A stretch of 20,486 nucleotides of DNA from UMGS363 sp051891935 (GCA_051891935.1 JBJFFR010000047.1:1-20486), one strand, 5' to 3'. Shown: positions 1-6,731, counted from the first letter of the stretch. Numbers and translations are program-made. The notes: generated by a model not told the origin, from the sequence alone.

Positions 1-54
1 CCGGACAAAGTCAATAACGAAAATTTGCTCAAGTCCCGGTTTTTAGAGAACCCC
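1..54 (+). repeat. Family A repeat, right end only (copy A1)
   Basis: The window opens inside a copy of a repeat seen twice more (11813-11994 and 15559-15722). The shared right end reads CGGTTTTTAGAGAACCCC at 37-54. The preceding bases, with CGAAAA followed by TGCTC, resemble copy A3. The left part lies outside the window, so length and flanking duplication cannot be judged. The end is 26 bases from the ATG of the flavin reductase-like gene, in the same orientation relative to its gene as the other two copies. Confidence 0.8.
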
Positions 55-80
55 TAATAAAAATATTTGGAGGTAATACT

Positions 81-584
81 ATGTCCGAACTCAAAGAGAT
101 AAGCATTTCCGAGCTTAAATTCAACCCGTGGGAAAAGATCTCAAAGGATTGGTTCCTTATCACGAGCGGCGATGAGAGCGGCTTCAATACAATGACCGCA
201 AGCTGGGGATTTATGGGCGAAATGTGGGGAAAGAACATCATTGAAGCAGTTGTCCGTCACAACCGCCATACCTTCGGCTTTCTGGAGAAAAACGACCTTT
301 TCACGGTGAGCTTTCTCCCTGCCGAGCGCAAGGACGCGCTTAAATTCTGCGGCGCAAACTCGGGTCGTGACTGCGATAAGGCAAAGGAAGCAAACCTTAC
401 ACCCGTGTTCCTCGACAAGACGACAGCCTTTGAGGAAGCAGAGCTTGTTTTCGTTTGCAAAAAGCTTTATTCGGCTGATTTTGACCTTGAAAAGCTTCCT
501 GCGGAGGAAAGAGAAAAATGGTATTCAAAGGATCCCGTTCACCGTCAGTATTTCGGTGAGATCTTGAAGGTGTACTCAAAATGA
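81..584 (+). CDS. Flavin reductase-like (FMN-binding split barrel) protein
   Basis: This 167-residue protein matches the small flavin reductase/FMN-binding split-barrel family by its N-terminal segment with TMTASWGFMGEMWGK near residues 37-51, followed by a conserved Arg/His region (VVRHNRHTFGFLEKND) and a C-terminal HRQYFGEILKVY. Members bind FMN and either reduce free flavin or act as flavoprotein partners; the substrate is not evident. It is cytosolic, with no signal or membrane segment. The ATG at 81 is set by GGAGG at 69-73. Its TGA overlaps the ATG of the next gene (ATGA at 581-584), so translation is probably coupled. No promoter is obvious between the A1 repeat end and the gene. The family call is firm; the physiological role is unknown. 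Confidence 0.8.
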   Translation: MSELKEISISELKFNPWEKISKDWFLITSGDESGFNTMTASWGFMGEMWGKNIIEAVVRHNRHTFGFLEKNDLFTVSFLPAERKDALKFCGANSGRDCDKAKEANLTPVFLDKTTAFEEAELVFVCKKLYSADFDLEKLPAEEREKWYSKDPVHRQYFGEILKVYSK

Positions 585-1363
585 ATACTAAACAGAAAAA
601 AATAATCATTATAAGCGCAGTCATTGCTGCGGTCATTGCGATCGCAGCAGGAGTGACTGTTTATCTCCTTGATTATTACCCTGCCGACGTCGAAGCTGCA
701 ATGGACGCAAGTCCCTCATACTGCAACATCATCCAGTTCGGCGAGGATCTGATCGCTTTTGAACCGGACGGTCAAGCGGAATACGGTCTGATCTTTTATC
801 CCGGCGCAAAGATCGAATATACGGCTTATGAACCGCTTCTGGAGTGGCTTGCGAATAAAGGCGTGCTCTGCCTGCTTGTAAAGATGCCGTTCAATCTTGC
901 GATATTTGAAAAGAATGCCGCCTTGGGATTGAATATGATCTATCCCGAGGTCGAGCATTGGTACATAGGCGGACATTCTCTCGGCGGAGCAATGGCGGCT
1001 GATTATGCTTTGGAAAGCGGAGAATATGAGGGAGTTGTCCTGCTTGCGGCGTATACGTCAAAGAACTTGAGCAAAACGGATATGCGCGTTCTGTCGGTGT
1101 ACGGCTCGGAGGACGGCATACTTAACAGAAAAGCATACGAAAGATCAAAATCGAAGCTTCCGTCCGACTTTACCGAGCAGGTCATCGAGGGCGGCAATCA
1201 TTCCGGATTTGCATTTTACGGCGAGCAGAAGGGTGACGGCAAAGCAGCAATAAGCGCATCCGACCAGACAAAGAAAACAGCGGAAATGATCGCTGATTTT
1301 ATCAAACAAAAAGAAACGGAAAGCACAGCTTCGGACGGAACGGAGGAAAGCCTTGAAAATTAA
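581..1363 (+). CDS. Membrane-anchored alpha/beta hydrolase
   Basis: This 260-residue protein has an N-terminal hydrophobic segment (about residues 8-30) after a Lys-rich start, indicating a signal anchor with the catalytic domain outside the membrane. The fold is alpha/beta hydrolase of the short Abhydrolase_5 type: nucleophile elbow GGHSLGG with Ser133, acid in GSEDG (Asp178), and His207 in GGNHSG, in the expected order and spacing. The C-terminal tail is Ser/Thr/Glu-rich and probably disordered. The substrate is unknown; the family includes esterases, lipases and dienelactone hydrolase-like enzymes. It overlaps the gene before it by 4 bases and the gene after it by 11, so it is part of a tightly coupled four-gene transcript. 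Confidence 0.8.
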   Translation: MNTKQKKIIIISAVIAAVIAIAAGVTVYLLDYYPADVEAAMDASPSYCNIIQFGEDLIAFEPDGQAEYGLIFYPGAKIEYTAYEPLLEWLANKGVLCLLVKMPFNLAIFEKNAALGLNMIYPEVEHWYIGGHSLGGAMAADYALESGEYEGVVLLAAYTSKNLSKTDMRVLSVYGSEDGILNRKAYERSKSKLPSDFTEQVIEGGNHSGFAFYGEQKGDGKAAISASDQTKKTAEMIADFIKQKETESTASDGTEESLEN

Positions 1364-2303
1364 AATTTTTGCGGCGGCACTCTCGGCGGCGCTGATATTG
1401 ACAGCCTTCTCGGGATGTGCGCAGGTCGAGGAGGACGCCCCCGAAGTCACACAGGTGACCGAAGAAGAGGTGCTCCCTTATCCCGTCACAATAGGCTCGC
1501 TCGTCTTCAACGCAGCTCCCGAAACGGTCGGCTCGCTTTCGCCTGCGATAACGGATATGATAGCAGAGCTCGGATTTTCGGACAAGCTTGTCGGCGTAAG
1601 CAGCTATTGCAGCTTTGAGGGTATGCCGTCAGACCTCGCAGACCTTGGCTCTTCGGCAAACCCCGATGCACAAGCAATAATAAAAGCCGCGCCCGAGCTG
1701 CTTATCTCGCACAGTCCTATCGCAAAAAAAGATATAACCGCAATCGAAAGCACAGGAACAAGAGTGCTTATAATCCCTGCACCAACATCGGTAGAAGAAC
1801 TCTGTAACCTTTATCACGATATCTACCGTGTTTTTAGCGGAAGCGACGAAAACGAAGAACAGGCGGTTTCGGCTTGCTTTGAAAAGCTGCAGAATACGTT
1901 TGAGATTTATGACGGTATGCTCGGAAGCTACGTCTATATAATGTCGTCAAAGCTTGCATTTGCATCGGACGAGAGCTTCTGCGGCGACTTCTTCTCGCAT
2001 TTCGGAAAAAACGCAGCAGCGAACGAGGAAGGCATCTCCGTGACAAAGGAACGCCTGATCGAGCTTGATCCCGAGTATGTGATAATCCCGTCGGGAATGA
2101 AGCTTTCACGCCTGCCCGAAGAGCTTTCGGCGGTAAAAAACAATAAGGTCATCCGACTTGATAAAGATACCGAACAGCTTCTTGAACGCCCGACCTCGGA
2201 GGTGTATAAAGCAGCGGATTTTGTGAATAAAGCGATAAAAGCACTTGACGAGCCTGAACAGACGGAGAAAGAGGAAGATGAGCAAGAAAAAGCTGCTGAA
2301 TGA
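1353..2303 (+). CDS. Substrate-binding lipoprotein of the iron/cobalamin type (BtuF/FhuD-like)
   Basis: The 316-residue product starts at a TTG (1353) preceded by GGAGGAAAG at 1342-1350. The N-terminus is a lipoprotein signal: Lys-rich start, hydrophobic core, lipobox ending FSGC with Cys22 as the predicted lipidated residue. The mature part resembles class III periplasmic-binding domains (PF01497), with SLSPAITDMIAELGFSDKLVGVSSYC near the start and an APELLISHSP segment typical of corrinoid/siderophore binding proteins. No permease or ATPase gene is adjacent, so it is an orphan binding protein here and either works with a transporter encoded elsewhere or has another role. The C-terminal end is a highly acidic, Glu/Lys-rich tail, and the last 26 bases are shared with the next gene. 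The family call is good; the ligand is not known. Confidence 0.75.
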   Translation: MKIKIFAAALSAALILTAFSGCAQVEEDAPEVTQVTEEEVLPYPVTIGSLVFNAAPETVGSLSPAITDMIAELGFSDKLVGVSSYCSFEGMPSDLADLGSSANPDAQAIIKAAPELLISHSPIAKKDITAIESTGTRVLIIPAPTSVEELCNLYHDIYRVFSGSDENEEQAVSACFEKLQNTFEIYDGMLGSYVYIMSSKLAFASDESFCGDFFSHFGKNAAANEEGISVTKERLIELDPEYVIIPSGMKLSRLPEELSAVKNNKVIRLDKDTEQLLERPTSEVYKAADFVNKAIKALDEPEQTEKEEDEQEKAAE

Positions 2304-2883
2304 TCGTGTAAAAATTGCGGTATTTATTGCTGCTTTGATTGGAATAGATGTTTATATCCTGTTTTTTGCATATATTCCGAAAATGATCTGTATTTTTGAC
2401 TATTCTTCCGAGATAATTTCGGAAGAAATGGCGGCGAAGGAGTGTCCCGAGGTTATAGTGAGCGATTATGACCGTGAATTTCTTGACAGACTGATCGAGG
2501 ATGAACGAATAGTACAGCTTGAAAATTCCGATGGACATAATTCGCTTGTTCTGACGGCAGACGAGGACGGTTTACCACGTTATACTCCCCGTGAGGACGA
2601 AAATTACACGGTAAGGGCATTTTGCGAGATGTATGGGATCCGTCCGCTTTCTGCGTCGATACAGTTTGAAGACGAGGGCGTGTTGTATAAGGAAAGACTG
2701 TTTATATCGGTTGACCGAGAGGATAACGGCAATGAATACACAAAATGCGTAATGCTGATACGCGCCGATGGAAAATTTATAAATGAATACGAGTGTTATA
2801 ACGGCAAATATATAAAGGAAACCTACAGATATGGTCTTATAAATCATATAAAAGGGATCATTGACGGGATCATGTCGGTTTGA
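2278..2883 (+). CDS. Membrane-anchored protein of unknown function
   Basis: I do not recognise this 201-residue protein. After a Lys-rich start (MSKKKLLNDR) it has one clear transmembrane segment (about residues 12-35), then a polar domain of about 165 residues rich in Asp/Glu with several Tyr and Cys, predicted to lie outside the membrane. I chose ATG 2278 (GGAG at 2264-2267) over an upstream in-frame TTG at 2245, because the Lys-rich start followed by a membrane helix looks like a natural N-terminus. It overlaps the preceding lipoprotein gene by 26 bases, so it is the last gene of the same operon. A palindromic terminator follows the stop by 7 bases. Possibly an accessory to the binding lipoprotein or hydrolase; this is only context. 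Confidence 0.7.
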   Translation: MSKKKLLNDRVKIAVFIAALIGIDVYILFFAYIPKMICIFDYSSEIISEEMAAKECPEVIVSDYDREFLDRLIEDERIVQLENSDGHNSLVLTADEDGLPRYTPREDENYTVRAFCEMYGIRPLSASIQFEDEGVLYKERLFISVDREDNGNEYTKCVMLIRADGKFINEYECYNGKYIKETYRYGLINHIKGIIDGIMSV

Positions 2884-2888
2884 TAAAA

Positions 2889-2935
2889 ATAAGCGCAATT
2901 CACGATTTTACTTTTGTGAATTGCGCTTTTTGATT
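2889..2935. terminator. Bidirectional terminator formed by a shortened B-module palindrome
   Basis: AAGCGCAATTCAC (2891-2903) and GTGAATTGCGCTT (2916-2928) form a 13-bp stem with a 12-base loop, followed by T-rich sequence on the plus strand and preceded by A-rich sequence that serves the minus strand. It lies between the convergent unknown gene (ends 2883) and copA (ends 2945). The same arms, including the trailing TTTTTGATTTGAC, bound the longer B modules at 6465-6540 and 12982-13056, so this terminator is a B module with most of its centre removed. Confidence 0.8.
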
Positions 2936-2944
2936 TGACCTGTT

Positions 2945-3154
2945 TTACTCTATCCCCAAAACCGTGTAGTCCTTGTCCTCAACAGCCTTTTTGAGTACAT
3001 CGTCGGGCACGTCCTTTGAAAGAGTAACGACCGCTGTCTTATTCTCGTGCGAAGCCTCTGCGGACGCTACTCCGTCAATTGCTTCGAGAGCTTTTTTTAC
3101 TGCGGCTTCACAGTGCGAGCACATCATTCCTTCAATTTTAACAGTCTTTGTCAT
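2945..3154 (-). CDS. copZ: Possible internally initiated CopZ-like copper chaperone (in frame with copA)
   Basis: From Met762 of the copA frame, the last 69 residues make a complete heavy-metal-associated domain: start MTKTVKIEGMMCSHCEAAVK, Cu-binding CxxC, then a normal-length beta-alpha-beta-beta-alpha-beta pattern ending DYTVLGIE. The ATG (3154) has a full AGGAGG site at 3163-3168, spaced 8 bases, and this site itself encodes the QEEK linker of the fused protein. This is what a free-standing copZ gene would look like if the copA stop codon in front of it had been lost. The observation is direct; independent translation is inference. CopZ would carry Cu(I) to CopA and to CsoR. Confidence 0.45.
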   Translation of the reverse strand: MTKTVKIEGMMCSHCEAAVKKALEAIDGVASAEASHENKTAVVTLSKDVPDDVLKKAVEDKDYTVLGIE

Positions 3155-5437
3155 TGTTTTTTCCTCCTGTTTTTTTATATTTTTAACACCTTTATTACGG
3201 CGTAAATTATCATGCTTCGGGTCATAAATTTTTGTAAGGTTAAGCCGAAGTGCGTTCGTTACAACGCAGAAGCTTGAAAGGCTCATCGCCGCCGCTGCAA
3301 ACATCGGGGTCAATGTCAGTCCAAGCGGAACAAACACTCCTGCGGCCACGGGTATGCCTATACCGTTGTAAATGAACGCCCAGAAAAGATTCTCCTTAAT
3401 GTTTGTCAGCGTTCTTCGGCTCAATCGAATTGCCGCAGGAACATCTTCAAGTCTGCTTTTCATTAGAACAACATCCGCAGCGTCTATCGCAATGTCCGTT
3501 CCTGCACCTATTGCAATGCCCGAATCCGCCCTTGTGAGCGCAGGAGCGTCGTTTATCCCGTCGCCGACCATTGCAGTCCTTCCGCTTTCGCAAAGTCTGC
3601 GAACGGCGGCTTCTTTATGGTCGGGAAGAACTCCTGCAATAACGTTGTCGATGCCGACCTGCGCAGCTATTGCACGGGCAGTCTTTTCATTGTCGCCCGT
3701 CAGCATCACAACGTTCAGCCCCATAGCTTTAAGCTCCGCAACCGCCTTTCTGCTGTCCTCTTTTATTGTGTCAGCCGCAGCAAGTATGCCGATGAGCTTT
3801 CCGTCATAAGCAAACAGTATCGGCGTTTTTCCCTCTTCTGCAAGAGCTTCATAGCTTGCGGTCGTTTCTCCGTCAGGCTTGCCGAACTGTGTTATAATAA
3901 ACTCAGCTTTTCCTCCGACCGCTTTCCTTCCGTCAAGCACCGCTTCAAGTCCGCTTCCCGAAAGAATATGAAAATCCGACGTTTCGGCAAATTCCGAAGC
4001 TCTCTCCTCGCCAAGCCTTACAACAGCCTTTGCAAGCGGATGTTCACTCTTTTTTTCAAGCGAACAGGCTATGCGCAGCAGCTCTTTTTCCGAAGTTCCG
4101 TTAAGTGGGATAATGTCGGTTATTTCGGGTTCGCCCTTGGTGATAGTTCCCGTCTTGTCAAGAGCGATGTTCTGTATCTTTCCTGTTTCTTCAAGCGAAG
4201 CGGCGGTCTTGAAAAGTATGCCGTTTTTTGCGCCGACTCCGCTTCCGACCATGATAGCAACAGGCGTTGCAAGTCCGAGCGCACAAGGACAGCTTATTAC
4301 AAGCACGGTTATCCCTCTTGCAAGCGCATAGCCTGCAGTCTGCCCAAGCAGAAGCCATACAGCGAACGTGACAAGTGCGATCCCTATGACCGCAGGGACG
4401 AAAACGCCCGAAACCTTGTCTGCTATCTTTGCAATGGGCGCTTTTGTTGCCGCCGCATCGCTCACCATCTGTATGATCTTTGAAAGAGCGGTTTCCTCTC
4501 CGACTTTTACCGCTTCGCATTTCAAAAATCCCGATTGATTTATTGTCGCCGCAGAAACCTTGTCGCCGACCTTTTTGTCGGCAGGAATGCTCTCCCCCGT
4601 GAGTGCGGATTCGTTCACAGCACTTTCTCCCTCGGTGACAATTCCGTCGGCTGGGATACTTTCTCCCGGCTTGACAATGAAAATATCACCCTTCATGACC
4701 TCCTCGGCAGGGATCGTTACTTCCTTGCCGTCACGAAGCACAACAGCAGTTTTCGGTGCAAGCGCCATAAGTCCTTTGAGCGCATCGGTGGTTTTACCCT
4801 TTGAGCGTGCTTCAAGCATCTTTCCGACCGTTATCAATGCAAGTATCATCGCCGCCGATTCAAAGTAGAATTCGTGCATATACTTCATCGGCTCGTCCGA
4901 AAACGTCATCGCAAAAAGTGCATAAACGCTGTAAATATACGCCGCAGACGAGCCAAGCGCAACAAGACTGTCCATGTTCGGCGACCTTTTCCATAAAGCC
5001 TTGAAGCCGCTTATGAAAAAACGCTGATTAATGACCATAACAGCCGTTGTAAGAAGAAGCTGGATAAGCCCGAGCGCAAAATGATTGTGTTCAAGCGCAG
5101 ACGGAATTTTCCATCCCCACATCATCGCTCCCATCGAAAAATACATCAGCACCGCAAGCAGTATAAGCGATGAGATAAGCCTTGCGATAAGTGTTTTTTC
5201 TCCGCTGTCGGACACCGCCTCCGACTTCTGCGTTTTTCCGCCTTTGATGGAAATACCGTAGCCTGCATTTTCAACAGCAGCGAAGATCTCCGACTGCGAA
5301 GCAGTTCCCTCAACAGCCATCGAGTTCGTCAGCAGATTCACCGATACGGACGAAACTCCGCTGACAGAGCGAACAGCCTTTTCGACCCTCGCACTGCAGG
5401 CGGCGCAGGTCATTCCCGTAATGTTGTACTGTTCCAT
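2945..5437 (-). CDS. copA: Copper-exporting P1B-type ATPase with C-terminal CopZ-like domain
   Basis: This 830-residue protein pumps Cu(I) out of the cytosol. In order: N-terminal metal-binding domain with GMTCAAC (Cys11, Cys14); membrane helices from about residue 85; actuator TGES at 280-283; membrane Cu site SCPCALG (Cys383, Cys385); phosphorylation DKTG with Asp427; HP at 466-467 in the nucleotide domain; TGDN near 580; GDGIND at 625-630; last helices to about 730. A Lys-rich linker then leads to a second metal-binding domain with GMMCSHC (Cys773, Cys776) ending at 830. A C-terminal domain of this kind is unusual: most Firmicutes encode CopZ separately. Inside the frame, AGGAGG at 3163-3168 lies 8 bases before ATG 3154 (Met762). 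The gene follows csoR by 13 bases, with its ribosome site AAGGAA overlapping the end of csoR. Confidence 0.95.
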   Translation of the reverse strand: MEQYNITGMTCAACSARVEKAVRSVSGVSSVSVNLLTNSMAVEGTASQSEIFAAVENAGYGISIKGGKTQKSEAVSDSGEKTLIARLISSLILLAVLMYFSMGAMMWGWKIPSALEHNHFALGLIQLLLTTAVMVINQRFFISGFKALWKRSPNMDSLVALGSSAAYIYSVYALFAMTFSDEPMKYMHEFYFESAAMILALITVGKMLEARSKGKTTDALKGLMALAPKTAVVLRDGKEVTIPAEEVMKGDIFIVKPGESIPADGIVTEGESAVNESALTGESIPADKKVGDKVSAATINQSGFLKCEAVKVGEETALSKIIQMVSDAAATKAPIAKIADKVSGVFVPAVIGIALVTFAVWLLLGQTAGYALARGITVLVISCPCALGLATPVAIMVGSGVGAKNGILFKTAASLEETGKIQNIALDKTGTITKGEPEITDIIPLNGTSEKELLRIACSLEKKSEHPLAKAVVRLGEERASEFAETSDFHILSGSGLEAVLDGRKAVGGKAEFIITQFGKPDGETTASYEALAEEGKTPILFAYDGKLIGILAAADTIKEDSRKAVAELKAMGLNVVMLTGDNEKTARAIAAQVGIDNVIAGVLPDHKEAAVRRLCESGRTAMVGDGINDAPALTRADSGIAIGAGTDIAIDAADVVLMKSRLEDVPAAIRLSRRTLTNIKENLFWAFIYNGIGIPVAAGVFVPLGLTLTPMFAAAAMSLSSFCVVTNALRLNLTKIYDPKHDNLRRNKGVKNIKKQEEKTMTKTVKIEGMMCSHCEAAVKKALEAIDGVASAEASHENKTAVVTLSKDVPDDVLKKAVEDKDYTVLGIE

Positions 5438-5450
5438 TTTCTCATTCCTT

Positions 5451-5768
5451 TTACATCAATCTTTTTATGATCGTGATAAGCTCGCCGACAACCTCATCAT
5501 TGCCCTCACGGATACCGTCCACAAAACAGCTGCTTATGTGGGATTCAAGCAGCTCACGGTTGAAAGCGTCTACCGCTGCACCGACCGCCGCCGACTGCGT
5601 GAGTATGTCCGTGCAGTAAGCGTTTTCCGAAAGCATTTTTTTGATGCCCTTGACCTGTCCCTCGATGCGGTTAAGACGGTTCATGAGCTTTTTGTATTCT
5701 TCGGGAGAACGTTCCTTGACTTTGCCGCTTTCCGAGCAATTGCAGCATTTTTTATTTTTGTCAGACAT
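5451..5768 (-). CDS. csoR: Copper-sensing repressor CsoR
   Basis: This 105-residue protein is a CsoR/RcnR-family all-helical repressor that leaves its operator when it binds Cu(I). The family core RLNRIEGQVKGIKKML is at residues 31-46. The Cu(I) ligand set Cys52 (in YCTDIL), His77 and Cys81 (in SHISSC) is complete, which marks copper sensing rather than nickel or formaldehyde sensing. The N-terminus carries an extra Cys cluster (KCCNCSES, Cys8, Cys9, Cys11), which is not part of the family core. It is the first gene of the csoR-copA operon and lies directly behind a promoter with an overlapping palindrome, so autoregulation is very likely. The ATG at 5768 is preceded by GGAG about 12 bases upstream, a rather long spacing. 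Confidence 0.92.
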   Translation of the reverse strand: MSDKNKKCCNCSESGKVKERSPEEYKKLMNRLNRIEGQVKGIKKMLSENAYCTDILTQSAAVGAAVDAFNRELLESHISSCFVDGIREGNDEVVGELITIIKRLM

Positions 5769-5803
5769 AAAATTATCATCTCCGTGTTATCCTGTTTTAT
5801 TCA

Positions 5804-5832
5804 ATTATATACCCCTACGGAGTATTTGTCAA
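5804..5832 (-). promoter_or_regulatory. csoR-copA promoter with CsoR operator in the spacer
   Basis: On the minus strand a perfect -35 TTGACA (5832-5827) and a perfect -10 TATAAT (5809-5804) are separated by exactly 17 bases. The spacer holds the near-palindrome ATACTCCGTAGGGGTAT (5825-5809; one mismatch between arms), which resembles the G-tract inverted repeats bound by CsoR proteins. A consensus promoter covered by its own repressor site would give tight copper-inducible control. Confidence 0.8.
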
Positions 5833-5860
5833 GGGGCTTTATAAAAAATTTTACGTTAAC

Positions 5861-6296
5861 TGCGAAGCCAAGCAAAAGTTTCGCTCAAGCCTTTTCAAAG
5901 GCTTGCAGGGGTCAAGGGGGCAGCGCCACCTTGTCGCTTCCGCAGAAGCGAAACTCCCTAAACTTTAGCTAAACATTTGCTGCAATATCGTAATCACTAA
6001 CAAATCAAAAGCGCAATTCACGATAAAAATGTTAAACCAGAACGTGAGAAATCGTTTTGTAAACCAAAATCCCGTGAATTGCGCTAATTCTTTTTTATCG
6101 GAACAACTTTCCTTGAAGCGTAAAAATACGAACGAAGTGAGTAATTTTACGCTTCAACTCAATATGAACAGCTATTCAATATGAACGTGAAAACAACGAG
6201 CGAAGCGAGAGCGTTTTCACACAACGGAACAGCTTTCGTTCATAACGGGAACGCCGTATCTTTATTTTCCCGAACAAATGACAACCGCATTGTTTC
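5861..6296 (+). repeat. Composite C-B-D repeat, copy 1
   Basis: About 436 bp in three modules. Module C (5861-5998) contains hairpins at 5886-5905, 5913-5933 and 5934-5951. Module B (6010-6085) is bounded by AGCGCAATTCACG and CGTGAATTGCGCT around a conserved CAGAACGTGAGAAATCG. Module D (6086-6296) holds a hairpin at 6113-6157 (17-base arms, one mismatch, loop GAACGAAGTGA) and one at 6187-6220 (stem GTGAAAAC, loop with GAGCGAAGCGA). Copy 3 (12770-13201, reversed) aligns across nearly the whole length, which sets the ends. The rest of the 5769-6784 gap holds the csoR promoter, a second reversed copy, a small GACGGG/CCCGTC hairpin at 6329-6343 and the trmO promoter. Short ORFs in the region show no protein-like features. 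Confidence 0.8.
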
Positions 6297-6392
6297 ATTT
6301 TGTTCTATGCCAGGATTTACAGCTGAAGGACGGGAAACCCGTCACCTACATTCGTTTTTCTGATACATTTCTCACATCCGTTCATTTCCCGT

Positions 6393-6690
6393 CGGCTTAA
6401 AATGCTTATCGCTTCGCTCAAAGCATTTTACACCGAGGAAGGTTTGCTTTGGGGAAATAGAATAAGCGCAATTCACGAATTTTAGGCTTACAGACCGTTT
6501 TCTCACGTTCTGTTTTAACCGTTTGTTCGTGAATTGCGCTTTTTGATTTGACAGAAATTTTGCTGTTGCGGCTGAATATGTGCCATAGTTTAAGGAGTTT
6601 CGCTCTTGCGAGAGCGACAAGGTGGCGCTGCCCCCTTGACCCCTGCAAGCCTTTGAAAAGGCTTGAGCGAAACTTTTGCTTGGCTTCGCA
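6393..6690 (-). repeat. Composite C-B-D repeat, copy 2 (opposed to copy 1)
   Basis: Read on the minus strand, the order is again C (6690-6550), B (6540-6465) and D (to 6393). C keeps the hairpins CAAGCCTTT/AAAGGCTTG (6646-6665) and TCGCTCT/AGAGCGA (6600-6617). B keeps the 15-base arms AGCGCAATTCACGAA/TTCGTGAATTGCGCT. D is short: one hairpin (6398-6407 with 6421-6430) whose loop read on the minus strand contains GAGCGAAGCGA, then divergent sequence. Copies 1 and 2 face each other with their D ends inward, and the trmO promoter lies just beyond the C end. Confidence 0.75.
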
Positions 6691-6731
6691 GCTTTGATAA
6701 ATTCTTGTTTCACATATTTCTTATAAAACTG

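Noticed and set aside
3617..4483. 288-codon plus-strand frame opposite copA
   Set aside because: Lies inside the conserved ATPase catalytic region; Cys/Arg/Ser-rich translation with no recognisable motif.
5861..6690. CRISPR array
   Set aside because: The repeats are not regularly spaced, occur in both orientations and contain no uniform spacers; no cas genes.
6181..6713. Small ORFs of 60-113 codons within the composite repeats
   Set aside because: They read through hairpins and repeat in other copies with frame breaks. No ribosome site or protein-like composition.
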